Shown: piece after piece, positions 18,046-29,837 of the stretch
Layout: the number at the start of each line of letters is the position of its first letter
How positions within the stretch are numbered: position 1 is the stretch's first letter
From: Terripilifer ovatus
GTDB taxonomy: Bacteria; Pseudomonadota; Alphaproteobacteria; Rhizobiales; Beijerinckiaceae
Assembly (NCBI GenBank): GCA_029222685.1
Contig: JARHVB010000010.1
Coordinates: 186,001-250,000, forward strand
Length of the DNA stretch: 64,000 nt
Direction: 5' to 3'
Made by a program: the position numbers and the translations under genes
Notes under the pieces: model-generated
Seen by the model: the letters and a program-made list of their open reading frames with translations, nothing else
Told to the model about the DNA's origin: nothing
Databases searched by the model: none

Positions 18046-19315
18046 GATCAGGCCTGTCTTCGATCCTCAGCATGTCATCGATGAATTGTGCGATCGCTGC
18101 CTGTGGCCAGACCGGTGCCGCGCAATATTGAAACTTCGCGATCACCTGGTCTGCCGTGCGTAGCCGCTGCACCGGCCCAATTGCTGCTTCCAGCAAGCGA
18201 CCATCATTGAGACGAACGCGCACGCTCTTTTGCATCGGCGCATCCTGCACGCGCTGCATCAAAGCCAATGTTGCGGCGTCAGTGATCGCCGCCTCGCCGA
18301 CATCCTCAAGCGCGATGCGGCCTTTGATGAGGGCGGTCGCAATCAGAAAGCGGCCGCAGAACGACGCGGCATCGACATCGGTCGGCTCGTCGCGGATCAG
18401 CGAACCGCGACGCAGATCGGCCTCTACCGCAGCGATATCCTGCATGGCAAAGCCATGCTGGGCGCGTAGCGCTATGCAGGCATCCACAGCTGGCGCGATC
18501 GGCGTGCAGATCGGCATGACCTTTATTTTTGCCGGCGCGTCGAGCGTCAGCGGCTTCTTCAGCAGGTCGAGGAGGGCGGCGCGCAATGGTTGCTGTGGCG
18601 CGCAGACCGAAGCGAGAAAACCCATCGGCGCATCGAGCAGATCGGCATCCGAGGTGAAGCCATCGGCCGCCAGCAGCACGGCCTCGATGCCGGCGCGCGC
18701 TGCATTGCCGGAATGAAAGGCCTTCGCCATCGTGCCGAGGTTGCGACGGAACCCGCCGGACGAGGCCGTTGCAAGGCCAAGGGCCATCCGCGTGGTTTGG
18801 GCCTCCAAATGCAAAAGCCTTGCGGTGCAGAGGCTTGCCGCGAGCGGGCCGGCAAAGCCGATGTGCCAGAAGCCGCGCCCATCCGAGCCTGGTTCGAGCG
18901 CTTGGCGCAGCCGTGAACAGGTCTCGAAGGCAACGATGAAAGCTGACAGAAAATCCGCGCCCGATGCCCCGATCTTTTCGGCGACCGCGAGCGCTGCGGG
19001 CAGGGCCACGGTTGCCACATGGCTGCCTTCGTCGAAGTCGACCGCGTTGGCGAGCACGCCGTTGGCGAAAGCTGCCTGCAGCATGCCGGCGCGCATGCCC
19101 GTGGCCATGATCGTCGCTTCGTCAGCCGTGGAACTGCGCATCGCGTGAGCGCAAGCGATGCGCGCGATCTCGTGGGGAGCCGCCGCCAGCATGGCGCCGA
19201 ACGTATCGAGCACGATCAGCCGCGCCCATTCAAGTGCATGGGGGCTCGCCATATCGAGGCGGAAGTTCAGTGCAAAGTCGATCAGGCTGGCGGTACTGTC
19301 GTCTGCCGTGCTCAT
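18011..19315 (-). CDS. MmgE/PrpD family protein
   Basis: The family includes 2-methylcitrate dehydratase and cis-aconitate decarboxylase-like enzymes. The 434-residue protein has the all-helical N-terminal MmgE/PrpD core (LDTFGAMLAAAPHE, ANAVDFDEGSH with the conserved Asp/His pair, HIGFAGPLAASLCTARLL) and the C-terminal lid domain. The start at 19315 follows GGAGGG; an upstream start at 19351 adds 12 poorly conserved residues. No prpB, prpC or acn lies nearby, so propionate metabolism is not supported and the substrate is unknown. Convergent with lpxB (35-base overlap), downstream of and on the same strand as gltA but beyond its terminator. Confidence 0.85.
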   Translation of the reverse strand: MSTADDSTASLIDFALNFRLDMASPHALEWARLIVLDTFGAMLAAAPHEIARIACAHAMRSSTADEATIMATGMRAGMLQAAFANGVLANAVDFDEGSHVATVALPAALAVAEKIGASGADFLSAFIVAFETCSRLRQALEPGSDGRGFWHIGFAGPLAASLCTARLLHLEAQTTRMALGLATASSGGFRRNLGTMAKAFHSGNAARAGIEAVLLAADGFTSDADLLDAPMGFLASVCAPQQPLRAALLDLLKKPLTLDAPAKIKVMPICTPIAPAVDACIALRAQHGFAMQDIAAVEADLRRGSLIRDEPTDVDAASFCGRFLIATALIKGRIALEDVGEAAITDAATLALMQRVQDAPMQKSVRVRLNDGRLLEAAIGPVQRLRTADQVIAKFQYCAAPVWPQAAIAQFIDDMLRIEDRPDLSGLFPPPAAI

Positions 19316-19366
19316 CGCGCGTCGCCCTCCGTTGTGTGCAGACTGCAGCATTCACGTGAACGCCGC

Positions 19367-19394
19367 AAAGAAAAAGGCCGCTGCGAAGCGGCCT
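19367..19394 (-). terminator. Intrinsic terminator after gltA
   Basis: On the minus strand AGGCCGCT and AGCGGCCT form an 8-bp stem with a TCGC loop followed by TTTTTCTTT. Confidence 0.9.
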
Positions 19395-19422
19395 GATTCA
19401 ATCCCTGTAAGGACGCTGAAAC

Positions 19423-20709
19423 TCAGCGCTTGCCGATCGGCGTATATTCGCGGCGCGGCGAGCCGGTGAAGAGCTGGCGCGGACGGCCGATCTTGGAGCT
19501 CGGATCCTCGATCATTTCCTTCCACTGGGCGATCCAGCCGACGGTCCGCGCCACGGCGAAGAGAACCGTGAACATCGAGACCGGGAAGCCCATCGCCTTC
19601 AAGGTGATGCCCGAATAGAAGTCGACATTGGGATACAGCTTGCGCTCGATGAAATAATCGTCGCTCAGCGCGATCCGCTCGAGTTCCATCGCTACGTCGA
19701 GCAGCGGGTCATCCTTGATGCCGAGCTCGGAGAGAACCTCGTGACAGGTCTTCTGCATGATCTTGGCGCGCGGATCGTAGTTCTTGTAGACGCGATGGCC
19801 AAAGCCCATCAGGCGGGTGTGCTCATGCTTGTCCTTCACCCGCGAGACGAATTCCGGAATCTTGTCGACGGTGCCGATCTCGGCCAGCATGGCGAGCGCG
19901 GCTTCATTGGCGCCGCCGTGCGCCGGCCCCCACAGGCAGGCGATGCCGGCTGCAATGCAGGCGAACGGATTGGCGCCCGAGGAGCCCGCCAGGCGGACCG
20001 TCGAGGTCGAAGCGTTCTGCTCGTGGTCGGCATGCAGGATGAAGATCTTGTCCAGCGCGCGGCTGATGATCGGATTGACGCGATATTCCTCGCACGGCAC
20101 TGCATAGCTCATGCGCAGGAAGTTCGAGGCATAGTCGAGATCGTTCTTCGGGAAGACAAACGGCTGGCCGACCGAATATTTATAGGCCATCGCGGCGATC
20201 GTCGGCATTTTCGCGATCATGCGCATCGAGGCGATCATGCGCTGATGCGGGTCGGAGATGTCGGCCGAGTCCGGATAGAAGGCCGCCATGGCGCCGACGG
20301 TGCCGCACATGATCGCCATCGGATGGGCGTCGCGGCGGAAGCCGGAGAAGAAACGCGACATCTGCTCGTGCACCATGGTGTGGCGCGAGACGCGATAGTC
20401 GAAGTCGGACTTCTGGGTCGCTGTCGGCAGTTCGCCGTACAGCAGCAGGTAGCAGGTCTCGAGGAAGTCGCCGTGGTCGGCGAGCTGTTCGATCGGATAG
20501 CCGCGGTACTGCAGGATGCCGGCGTCGCCGTCGATATAGGTGATTTTCGACTCGCAGCTCGCGGTCGACATAAAGCCCGGATCGTAAGTGAAGACGTTGG
20601 CCTGATTGTACAGCTTCGCGATATCGACGACGTCCGGTCCTACGGTGCCCTCGCGCATTGGCATGTCATACGTCTTGTTGCCGATTGTTATCGTCGCGGT
20701 CTTGCTCAT
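19423..20709 (-). CDS. gltA: Type II citrate synthase
   Basis: GltA condenses oxaloacetate and acetyl-CoA, the entry step of the TCA cycle. The 428-residue protein fits the hexameric, NADH-regulated type II form: N-terminal small domain, the [16 protein letters not shown] motif with the first catalytic His, [15 protein letters not shown] with the second, and the catalytic Asp in VDFYSGI. Start at 20709 chosen since the sequence [11 protein letters not shown] aligns with the family; an ATG 30 bases upstream is unlikely. It has its own terminator and a ~300-base upstream region shared with nothing on the other strand. Confidence 0.97.
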   Translation of the reverse strand: MSKTATITIGNKTYDMPMREGTVGPDVVDIAKLYNQANVFTYDPGFMSTASCESKITYIDGDAGILQYRGYPIEQLADHGDFLETCYLLLYGELPTATQKSDFDYRVSRHTMVHEQMSRFFSGFRRDAHPMAIMCGTVGAMAAFYPDSADISDPHQRMIASMRMIAKMPTIAAMAYKYSVGQPFVFPKNDLDYASNFLRMSYAVPCEEYRVNPIISRALDKIFILHADHEQNASTSTVRLAGSSGANPFACIAAGIACLWGPAHGGANEAALAMLAEIGTVDKIPEFVSRVKDKHEHTRLMGFGHRVYKNYDPRAKIMQKTCHEVLSELGIKDDPLLDVAMELERIALSDDYFIERKLYPNVDFYSGITLKAMGFPVSMFTVLFAVARTVGWIAQWKEMIEDPSSKIGRPRQLFTGSPRREYTPIGKR

Positions 20710-21008
20710 TTTGAACGGCCTTCGTGATTTGCAGCCCAACGCTCAGGAGGCGCCAATTCCGGCGCGCCGGGACGGATTTCTAGAACCGCGCGTGTGCTAA
20801 CGCATTGGCGAGCGGCATTCAAGTCTGCCCGGATAGCGGTACTCGTGCCCCGGAAAGATCAATTAAAGCAGCTATCTGTAACACTTTTAAAGAACCGGAA
20901 GCAGACTGCCGAATACCTGCTCCCGGCCGTCGGTATGGGTCAGCAAAGTGCTGATTTCGCGATCAATCAAAGCAAGAAAGATGCCCGCTGCGGTTTCAGG
21001 CGTTTGCC
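20710..21008. other. 299-base interval between gltA and gltX
   Basis: It contains the gltA promoter region and the end of gltX (both minus strand). I see no gene, no strong terminator for gltX and no confident promoter. Confidence 0.4.
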
Positions 21009-22457
21009 TCAGGCGGTTTCCTGCAACCGCGCCTGATCCTGCAGCCGGCCGAGCGCTTCCTCGCGGCCAAGCACGACCAGCACATCGAAAATGCCGGGCG
21101 AGGTCAACCGGCCGGTCAGCGCGGCGCGCAAGGGTTGGGCGATCTGGCCAAGTTTGGCGCCAGTTTCTTCCGCATAGGCGCGCACCACGCCCTCGGCGGC
21201 CGCCGCCGTCCAGTCGCGAAGTTGTGAAAGGCGCGGCAGCAAGACCGCGAGATGGCCGCGGCCGCCGGCTTCCAGCACCGCGGTCGCTTTCTCGTCGGGC
21301 TGCAATGGCCGGTCGGCGAACAGGAACGCCGCACCGTCGACGAGATCGTTCAGCGTCTTGGCGCGCTCCTTCAATCCCGCCATGGCGGCGGCGAGGCGCG
21401 CGCGCATCGGCGCGTCGAGCTTGCTCTGCAAGGCGGCGCCGCCGTTCAGATAGGGCAGGGTCGTAACCAGCGCATCGACGAGTTCTTCATCGGCCATGGC
21501 GCGCAGATAATGGCCGTTCATGTTTTCCAGCTTGGCATAATCGAACCGCGCCGGCGAACGGCCGACCTGCGGCAGGTCGAAGGCCTCCACCATCTGCGCG
21601 GTGGTGAAGAATTCCTGGTCGCCGTGGCTCCAGCCGAGCCGCACGAGATAGTTGCGCAGCGCCGCCGGCAGATAGCCGAGCGCGCGGTAGGCGTCGACGC
21701 CGAGCGCGCCGTGACGCTTCGACAGCTTGGCCCCGTCGGGCCCGTGAATGAGCGGGATATGGGCGAAGACCGGCGTCCGCCAGCCCATCGCCTGATAGAT
21801 GTGGCTCTGACGAGCGGCATTCGTCAGATGGTCGTCGCCGCGAATGACATGGGTGACGGCCGCATCATGGTCGTCGACGACGACCGCCAGCATGTACGTC
21901 GGCGTGCCATCGGAGCGCAGCAGGACAAGATCGTCGAGATCCTTGTTGGGGAACACGACTCTGCCTTGCACCTTGTCTTCGACGATCGTGTCGCCGTCCT
22001 GCGGCGCCTTGAGGCGGATCACCGGCTTGGCGCCGCTGGCTTCCATGGCGGCGATGTCGCTGGCGGAGCGGTCGCGCCAGCGTCCGTCATAGCGGGCGTG
22101 CCGCTTCTCGGCCCGCGCCGTCTCGCGCATCTCTTCCAGCTCTTTCTGGGTGGCGAAGCATTTATAGGCCTTGCCGTCGGCCAGCAGTTGCAGCGCCACC
22201 TCGGCGTGCCGGTCGGCGCGGGCGAACTGATAGATCACGTCGCCGTGCCAATCGATGCCGAGCCAGCTCAGGCCGTCGATGATCGCCGTGATGGCCGCCT
22301 GCGTGGAGCGTTCGCGATCCGTGTCCTCGATGCGCAGCAGCATCTTGCCGCCGAAACGGCGGGCATAGAGCCAGTTGAACAGCGCCGTGCGGGCGCCGCC
22401 GATGTGGAGGAAGCCGGTCGGCGAAGGCGCAAACCGGGTAACGACGGGATCGGTCAT
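21009..22457 (-). CDS. gltX: Glutamate--tRNA ligase
   Basis: Charges tRNA-Glu with glutamate. The 482-residue class I synthetase has the HIGH-type motif [16 protein letters not shown] at the N-terminus, the KMSKS-type loop [12 protein letters not shown], and the C-terminal anticodon-binding helices. A second gltX paralog is common in alphaproteobacteria and could be discriminating or non-discriminating; the sequence alone does not settle which. The start is divergent from comEC, 226 bases away, as in related genomes. Confidence 0.95.
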   Translation of the reverse strand: MTDPVVTRFAPSPTGFLHIGGARTALFNWLYARRFGGKMLLRIEDTDRERSTQAAITAIIDGLSWLGIDWHGDVIYQFARADRHAEVALQLLADGKAYKCFATQKELEEMRETARAEKRHARYDGRWRDRSASDIAAMEASGAKPVIRLKAPQDGDTIVEDKVQGRVVFPNKDLDDLVLLRSDGTPTYMLAVVVDDHDAAVTHVIRGDDHLTNAARQSHIYQAMGWRTPVFAHIPLIHGPDGAKLSKRHGALGVDAYRALGYLPAALRNYLVRLGWSHGDQEFFTTAQMVEAFDLPQVGRSPARFDYAKLENMNGHYLRAMADEELVDALVTTLPYLNGGAALQSKLDAPMRARLAAAMAGLKERAKTLNDLVDGAAFLFADRPLQPDEKATAVLEAGGRGHLAVLLPRLSQLRDWTAAAAEGVVRAYAEETGAKLGQIAQPLRAALTGRLTSPGIFDVLVVLGREEALGRLQDQARLQETA

Positions 22458-22683
22458 CTAGCGAAACTCTGAATTCTCTCGATGGAAGGAAAAGCGCACC
22501 AGCACGGCTGTTTTCGCCCATGCCGGCTCAAGGGTCATTTTGCGGTCATCTAGCATGGATGCGCCGAAAACAGATAGGCGGCACCGACGATAAGTTGTGC
22601 AATGATAGTGGCCGCCGCAAGGCAGCGGGCGGATGATTGGGTAGAGTGCCTGGTCGAGGCGAAAGCGGGGCGTTGGACGCGTC

Positions 22684-24875
22684 ATGTCCGAAGCGAGGGG
22701 AGCCACGGGAATTGCCGCGCCGGCGGGCGCGCGCGCCGCTGCCGGCCGCAGCGGCGAAGCTCTCGTATCGGCGTCGGCCACCCTTTCGGGCTGGTTCCAG
22801 GAAGAGGCCGCCCAGCGCCGCCTGTTTTTGTGGCTGCCGGTTTTCTTCGGTGCGGGCGTGCTGGCTTATTTTGCGGCGGATTCCGAACCGTGGCTGCCGG
22901 CGCCCCTGGCCGGAGCTGCCGTATTCGCCCTGGCCGCCGACCACGCCTTGCGGCGCGAACGGATGGCGGCCTTCCGCCTCGCCACCGCTCTGGCGTTTCT
23001 TTTCGCCGGCTTCGCAGTTGCTTCCCTGCGCACCATCTGGGTCGATGCGCCGGTGCTGGAGCGCACCTGGTCAGGCAAGGCGACCGCCTTCGTCGAGACG
23101 ATCGATGTGCGCGAAGGCTCGGCGCGGCTGCTGTTGCGCCTCGCCTCTGCCGAGGGGCTGACCGATGCAACCAGGCCGCAGCGCGTCCGCATCACCATGC
23201 GCGGCCAGCCCGATTTCGTCGCCGGCGCTTCCCTTGCTTTGACCTTGCGATTGCTGCCGCCGCCCCGCGCGTCTGAGCCCGGCGGCTATGACTTCGCCCG
23301 CGAGGCCTATTTCCAGCGCATCGGCGCCGTCGGCAATGCGGTCTCGCGGCCGGCGGTCATCGACGCAGTGGACGCGCCGTGGATCGCTCATCTCAATGCC
23401 TGGATCGATCGCGGCCGCAACCGGCTGACCGAGCGCATCGCCACGGCCATCGGCGGCGCCAACGGCGCTGTGGCCGCAGCACTCATCACCGGCAAGCGCG
23501 GGTTGATCCCGGAAAGCGCCAATGACGATCTGCGCGCCGCCGGCATCTATCATGTCGTCTCGATTTCGGGCCTGCACATGGTGCTGGCCGCGGGACTGTT
23601 CCTGTGGAGCCTGCGCGCTGTGCTCGCGCTGTTTCCTTCGATCGCCCTGCGCCGTCCGATCAAGATATGGGCCGTCTGTTTCGCGATCGTCGGCGCCGTC
23701 GCCTACGACATGTTTTCCGGTTCGGAAGTTGCGACTGAACGATCGCTGATCATGACGCTCGTGATGCTCGGCGCGGTGCTGTTCGGCCGGCCTGCCTTCG
23801 CCATGCGCAATCTCGCCATTGCAGCGCTCATCGTGATGATGCGCGAGCCCTCGGCTCTGCTCGGACCATCGTTCCAGATGTCGTTTGCCGCCGTCGCGGC
23901 GATGATTGCCGCCTTCGAGAAGCGCAGCGGGCGCATGCCGGATTTCACGAGTAAATCGGATGCGCCGCCGAACTGGAGCGATCGCCTGGCCTTGATCCTC
24001 GGCGCGATGCTCGTCACTACACTGATCGCCTCGCTTGCCACCGATCCTTATGCGACTTTTCATTTTCATCGCATAACGCCCTATGGGCTCATCGGAAATC
24101 TCCTGACGATCCCGCTCGTCGAGTTCGTGGTCATGCCGTCCGCTGTTTTCGGAGTTCTGGCGGCAGCCTTCGGTCTCGACGGTCCGATCTGGTGGTTCAT
24201 GGGGCAGGGGATCGGCTTCATGATGAGCGTCGCTCATTGGGTCGCGTCTCTGCCGGGATCGACGCAGATGACGCCGGCCTTCGGTGCCGGTGCGCTGCTG
24301 CTGATGACCCTCGGGCTGCTCTGGCTGGTGCTGTGGCAGACGCCGATGCGCTTCGCTGGCCTCGCCCTGTCCGTGCTGGGCCTTGCCTTCGCCTTCACGG
24401 GCGCGCGACCAGACATCATCATCGACCGGCAGGGCCAGGCGCTCGCCTATCGCAGCGCGCAGGGCGGACTCGACGTACTCAACGCCAAATCGAATTTCTT
24501 CGGCGTGTCGCAATGGCTGACCGCCGACGCAGATGCACGCCAGGCCCGCGATCCGGCGCTGCAGGGCGCGGGCGCCTGCGATGCGACCGGCTGCATCGGC
24601 CGCCTGCGCGACGGTAGAACCCTGGCGCTGATCCTCGATCCGCGCATCGCGGCGGAAGACTGCGGGCGGGCCGATATCGTGGTGACGCGCTTCTGGCGGC
24701 CTATGGCGCGACGGAGATCCGGCTGGAGAAGAACACGCAGTCCATCATGCGCACGGCGCGCACCCCGACCCTGGACCGGCCATGGTCACGGCCGCCGCGC
24801 ATTGCCACGCCGGCACCGCAGCCGAGCGGCGCGCCAAACGCCGAGCCGTCGGCCGCGGAGCTCATCGGCGATTGA
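22684..24875 (+). pseudogene. comEC: ComEC/Rec2 family DNA-uptake protein with a frameshift near its 3' end
   Basis: ComEC forms the inner-membrane channel for transforming DNA. The sequence shows an N-terminal DUF4131-like region, the competence core (ITGKRGLIPESANDDLRAAGIYH, then the hallmark SISGLHMVLAAGLF near residue 298), many membrane helices and a short C-terminal tail. At about 24691-24693 the frame shifts: continuing in the original frame runs to 24957, 76 bases into the oppositely oriented lexA, with an Arg-rich tail, whereas shifting back one base gives LAAYGATEIRLEKNTQSIMR and a stop at 24873-24875, seven bases before lexA. The second reading is clearly the natural one. A base missing from the sequence or a real mutation are both possible. 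Only ~61 C-terminal residues are affected. The gene is divergent from gltX. Confidence 0.85.
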
Positions 24876-24881
24876 AGCTAT

Positions 24882-25586
24882 TCAATATTTCCGGATCAAA
24901 CTGACGAGCTTGCCCTGGATGCGCACCCGGTCGGGTCCGAAAATCCGCGTCTCATAGGCCGGATTGGCAGCCTCCAGCGCGATCGAGGCGCCACGCCGCC
25001 GCAGCCGCTTGAGGGTGGCTTCCTCGTCGTCGATCAGCGCCACGACGATGTCGCCGGATTCGGCGGTCTCCTGCTTGCGGATGATGACCGTATCGGTGTC
25101 GAGGATGCCGGCTTCGATCATCGAGTCGCCGCGCACTTCCAGCGCGAAGTGATCACCGCCCGACAGAAAATCCGGCGGCATGGAAATGGTATGGCTGCGC
25201 GACTGGATCGCCGAGATCGGCGTGCCGGCGGCGATGCGGCCCATGACGGGAATCGCGATCGGCGCGTTCATGTCGTCATTGGAACTCTGCGGCGGCTTTC
25301 TCACCTTGCCGAGATTGCCTTCGATGACCGACGGCGAGAAGCGTCCGCCACGCGCGCCCTGGGGCATGGATGATTCGGGCAGCTTCAACACTTCCAGCGC
25401 CCGCGCCCGGTTGGGCAGGCGGCGGATGAAGCCGCGTTCTTCGAGCGCCATGATGAGCCGGTGAATGCCGGACTTGGAGCGCAGATCGAGCGCATCCTTC
25501 ATCTCGTCGAAGGAGGGCGGCACGCCGGCTTCCTTCAGGCGTTCATTGATGAAGCGCAGGAGTTCGCTCTGCTTCTTCGTCAGCAT
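24882..25586 (-). CDS. lexA: LexA, SOS response repressor
   Basis: LexA represses DNA-damage genes and cleaves itself when RecA filaments form. The 234-residue protein has the winged-helix DNA-binding domain ([42 protein letters not shown]), a linker, the cleavage site Ala120-Gly121 in GRIAAGTPI, the catalytic Ser155 in VRGDSM and Lys193 in ATLKRL. The longer linker is usual in alphaproteobacteria. Two GTTC-N7-GTTC type boxes lie 115-155 bases upstream, consistent with autoregulation. It is convergent with comEC. Confidence 0.97.
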   Translation of the reverse strand: MLTKKQSELLRFINERLKEAGVPPSFDEMKDALDLRSKSGIHRLIMALEERGFIRRLPNRARALEVLKLPESSMPQGARGGRFSPSVIEGNLGKVRKPPQSSNDDMNAPIAIPVMGRIAAGTPISAIQSRSHTISMPPDFLSGGDHFALEVRGDSMIEAGILDTDTVIIRKQETAESGDIVVALIDDEEATLKRLRRRGASIALEAANPAYETRIFGPDRVRIQGKLVSLIRKY

Positions 25587-25700
25587 TCAATAGTCCTCTC
25601 TGCCGCAAGACCGGCGTACACACAGGCGCTGCGCAACCGCTGCAGATCAGCCCGAATCGCCGTTCAACCGGCACTGGAAGCGAGACTGCGGCGAATCGCT

Positions 25701-25715
25701 AAACAAACCATGAAC
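25701..25715 (-). promoter_or_regulatory. Second LexA box, one mismatch
   Basis: On the minus strand GTTC-N7-GTTT, one base off the alphaproteobacterial SOS consensus GTTC-N7-GTTC. It is 11 bases from the perfect box. Confidence 0.5.
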
Positions 25716-25726
25716 AAACTATATTC

Positions 25727-25741
25727 GTTCGCCATGTGTTC
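25727..25741 (+). promoter_or_regulatory. LexA (SOS) box upstream of lexA
   Basis: GTTCGCCATGTGTTC matches GTTC-N7-GTTC exactly. It lies 141 bases before the lexA start and 121 before the aspartase start; lexA autoregulation is the likelier target. Confidence 0.8.
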
Positions 25742-25861
25742 CGCAAGACGGATGACAAGGCTGATGACAAGGCTTGCCGCAGGGCTTGCATCATATCGCC
25801 TTAGGAGCCGGTTAATGTGGGATGCCTAACAAGGACCATAAGTGGTCGAAAGGATTCGCGA

Positions 25862-27409
<1,548 letters not shown>

Positions 27410-27418
27410 GGCCCCGCT

Positions 27419-27466
27419 TCATTGCTTGTCGGTCGCCGTCCGCACCGCTTTGAAGATATCGGCTTG
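27419..27466 (-). pseudogene. Relic 3' end of a TctC-type gene
   Basis: The minus strand reads ADQADIFKAVRTATDKQ followed by TGA. The intact TctC gene at 29838-30875 ends PQIVKAVRTATDKQ, so the last ten residues are identical. No further similarity to the intact gene can be seen upstream of this remnant; instead the PCMT-like gene ends there. It appears to be a degraded or truncated copy. Confidence 0.75.
27421..27453. repeat. Left copy of a 33-bp direct repeat
   Basis: ATTGCTTGTCGG...CGCTTTGA, 33 bases, is repeated at 29840-29872 with a single C/T difference (27434 against 29853). The two copies are the 3' ends of the relic and the intact tctC and enclose three exported-protein genes. Confidence 0.9.
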
Positions 27467-27467
27467 A

Positions 27468-28307
27468 TCAGCCTTCGTCCTGATGACCACCCGACAGGGG
27501 CACGAAGGGAATGATCTTGCCACCGAAAATGTCGGATCGCTCGACCCTTATCGCATGGTCCTCGCCGGTTTTCTTGACGACTTTCAAAATGTGCTGCGCG
27601 CCCGGCGGGCCGACGGGAATGACCATGATTCCGTTCGGCTTCAATTGCTGCAGCAGGGGCGGGGGAATGTGGTCGATGCCGCAGGTGGCGATGATCTTGT
27701 CAAAGGGCGCCTCGGACTCCCAGCCGTAGTAGCCATCGCCGGTCCTCGTGGCGATCGCCGCATATTCGCGGTAGCCCTGCTCGATGAGCCGGTCATAGAG
27801 CGCGCGTGTTCGTGAAGCGAGCCCGGGGACGATTTCGATCGACCACAATTTCTGGGTCAGATAGCTCAGCAGGGCTGATTGGTATCCTGAGCCTGTTCCG
27901 ATTTCGAGCACCTTGTCGCCAGGACGAATGGCGATCGCGCTCGTCATGCGCCCCATGGTTCCCGGCGGGGTAATCGACATGCCGAAGCCGATGTCGAGAT
28001 AATGTCCGGCATAGGCTTGATCGCGATCTATGGGCCGAACGAATTCCTCGCGCGGCGTTAGCAGGAATGCGCGCCTCTCAGCGCGAGTCCAGAGATCCTG
28101 TAAGGAGAGAAGCTCCTGATAGCGTTCGAAGCGCTGGCCGAGGTAGAGCGGATCCTCGCCACGATTTGCCTGCATCCAGGCGACGAACGCATTGCGCTCG
28201 TCCAGCGGCGGCCAAAGGCCTGGCCGGAATGATTTCGGCACATCGGCGAAAGCGGGAAAGGAAGCGAGGCTCGCCGTCGCGCCGACCAGAAAATCGCGTC
28301 TATCCAC
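27468..28307 (-). CDS. Exported protein-L-isoaspartate O-methyltransferase-like protein
   Basis: The 279-residue protein has an N-terminal twin-arginine-type signal (MDRRDFLVGATASLASFPAFA) followed by an SAM-dependent methyltransferase fold of the PCMT family: the segment FVRPIDRDQAYAGHYLDIGFGMSITPPGTMGRM matches the PCMT entry region and VLEIGTGSGYQSALLS is the SAM-binding loop. PCMT repairs isoaspartyl residues in aged proteins; cytoplasmic enzymes lack a signal, so an exported version is unusual and how SAM would be supplied in the periplasm is unclear. It is the first gene of the repeat-bounded block and on the same strand as the hydrolase at 28427. Confidence 0.8.
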   Translation of the reverse strand: MDRRDFLVGATASLASFPAFADVPKSFRPGLWPPLDERNAFVAWMQANRGEDPLYLGQRFERYQELLSLQDLWTRAERRAFLLTPREEFVRPIDRDQAYAGHYLDIGFGMSITPPGTMGRMTSAIAIRPGDKVLEIGTGSGYQSALLSYLTQKLWSIEIVPGLASRTRALYDRLIEQGYREYAAIATRTGDGYYGWESEAPFDKIIATCGIDHIPPPLLQQLKPNGIMVIPVGPPGAQHILKVVKKTGEDHAIRVERSDIFGGKIIPFVPLSGGHQDEG

Positions 28308-28426
28308 TGAGCGGTTTCCCCATTGTCTTCAAATGGTGAAACCCAGTTCATCGTGAAAAGACGCTTCTGCTGGGTCGAATCTGTGGCGCGATCAAGGTCA
28401 ATTACGCGAAATCGCCCGTCTCAGGC

Positions 28427-29269
28427 CTATCGTCCTATCTTTGCCGCCAGAAAATCGCGCAACGCGGACCGGGACTGCGCCGCCGCTGTCTGGTTGAATT
28501 GGAGCCGCATGCCCAGGATCTGTTTTCCTCCAGCGAACCGAGGATCGTCGAAAACATGGCCTGCGCCTGGATAAACGACGAGCTTCAGGTCGGCGGCCGG
28601 CTGGTTCCTGGCCAGTTGCTCGCAGTCGGCGGCGGGCGTAACCGCGTCCGCGGAGCCGATGAGGATCAAGGTGGGCAACCGCAGCCGGGCGCGCGCCTCG
28701 TTCGCGCAAGGCGGATAAAAGGCGGCCGCGGCGCTGAACCTCAGATCGTCCGGTATCGCGAACCCTGAGGGGAAACGAAGCGAGGCGATTTGAAGAGCGG
28801 TGTCAGCTCCTTGCGAGTAGCCCACGACAGCGATTCTGGCCTTGTCCACGTAAGTCAGCCTGGCAAGGAAGGCCAAGGCACCGAAAGCGTCGGAGAGGCC
28901 CTCGGGAAAGTCCACGGCGCAGGTTTCCCTGAGGCTCCGCGTCGTGAACTCATCGACGAAAAGAGCGACATAGCCCCAGCCCGCCAGGTCGTTGGCGATC
29001 GATCGTCTGTCCGCCGGCAGGCCGAGGCATGAGTGTAACAAGACGACGGCCGGAAAGGGGGCTTCGCCCCTCGGCTTCGTCAAGTAACCGTAAATCTCCG
29101 TTCCTCCGCGTGGCAGGTTGGCGCCATCGCGGCTGCCCTCGGCTCGAGGCAGCGGTGAAGCTGCACTGTCGAATTTCACCAATTCCTCGGCCGCTGCGGG
29201 CGATTGAAGCGCCAATCCGAGCGCCGAGAGGACCGCGACGGCGAAACATCCGGAAACGAAACTGCGCAT
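28427..29269 (-). CDS. Secreted dienelactone hydrolase family protein
   Basis: An alpha/beta hydrolase of 280 residues with a signal peptide (MRSFVSGCFAVAVLSALGLA...AAAEE). The triad can be read: Ser in GYSQGAD, Asp in IGSADAVTP, and His in GAGHVFDD. The segment AVVLLHSCLGL is the DLH-type oxyanion region. The start at 29269 is chosen because it gives a clean signal peptide after GGGGAG; the open frame continues further upstream. Substrate unknown. It is divergent from the small secreted gene at 29461 and downstream lies the PCMT-like gene on the same strand. Confidence 0.8.
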   Translation of the reverse strand: MRSFVSGCFAVAVLSALGLALQSPAAAEELVKFDSAASPLPRAEGSRDGANLPRGGTEIYGYLTKPRGEAPFPAVVLLHSCLGLPADRRSIANDLAGWGYVALFVDEFTTRSLRETCAVDFPEGLSDAFGALAFLARLTYVDKARIAVVGYSQGADTALQIASLRFPSGFAIPDDLRFSAAAAFYPPCANEARARLRLPTLILIGSADAVTPAADCEQLARNQPAADLKLVVYPGAGHVFDDPRFAGGKQILGMRLQFNQTAAAQSRSALRDFLAAKIGR

Positions 29270-29460
29270 GGGCTCCCCATGGACGACCTCTTCCATATAT
29301 GGGCTCGGCGATCGAGGTTTCCGAGGCTTTTTCCTCGCGGCGGGCCTGGTCGTTGGCTTGAAGGGTTCCGGCGGACGATTGGGGAAGTGCTCCGAAACGC
29401 GGAAGCTATGCCATTTTGCCGTCACAAATCGAACAGGATTTCCCGCCTAGATCGGCCTCG

Positions 29461-29808
29461 ATGAAGAAAAAAATCGCTCTGACAGCCGCTTGCGTTGCAT
29501 GCTGCGCCCTCCACGGCGGCGCAATGGCTGAAGACGGGCCTGTCGCTGCCAAACTCTCCGCACCTGCTATTGAACACGCCTGGGGCCGCGAGATGCCATC
29601 CATGGCCCGCACCTCCGCCTTACTCACAGTCCGGCCTGATGACGATCAAGCCGTAAATCAAGCCGCAAAGAGCACGCCGGCTGCCCCCGAGGAGCGCAAC
29701 CGCAGCCGCAAGCCTCGCACGCAGCGGATCTACTACACTGTCAACGGTCACCTCTATTGGCACGGCCCCGGACGTCCGAAACGGTTCGGCACAGGCGGGC
29801 TCTATTAA
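29461..29808 (+). CDS. Small secreted basic protein, unknown function
   Basis: A 115-residue protein with a clear signal peptide (MKKKIALTAACVACCALHGGAMA). The mature part is hydrophilic; the C-terminus is basic and aromatic (RIYYTVNGHLYWHGPGRPKR, then FGTGGLY). I do not recognise a domain. It is divergent from the hydrolase and convergent with tctC, inside the repeat-bounded block. Its start at 29461 is set by the signal peptide. Confidence 0.6.
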   Translation: MKKKIALTAACVACCALHGGAMAEDGPVAAKLSAPAIEHAWGREMPSMARTSALLTVRPDDDQAVNQAAKSTPAAPEERNRSRKPRTQRIYYTVNGHLYWHGPGRPKRFGTGGLY

Positions 29809-29837
29809 TAGAGCGGCAAAGGCCCGGTTCGCTCGTC

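Noticed and set aside
19741..20727. 328-codon open frame opposite gltA
   Set aside because: Shadow of citrate synthase; composition and lack of a start signal argue against a gene.
21252..22472. 406-codon open frame opposite gltX
   Set aside because: Shadow frame without domain features.
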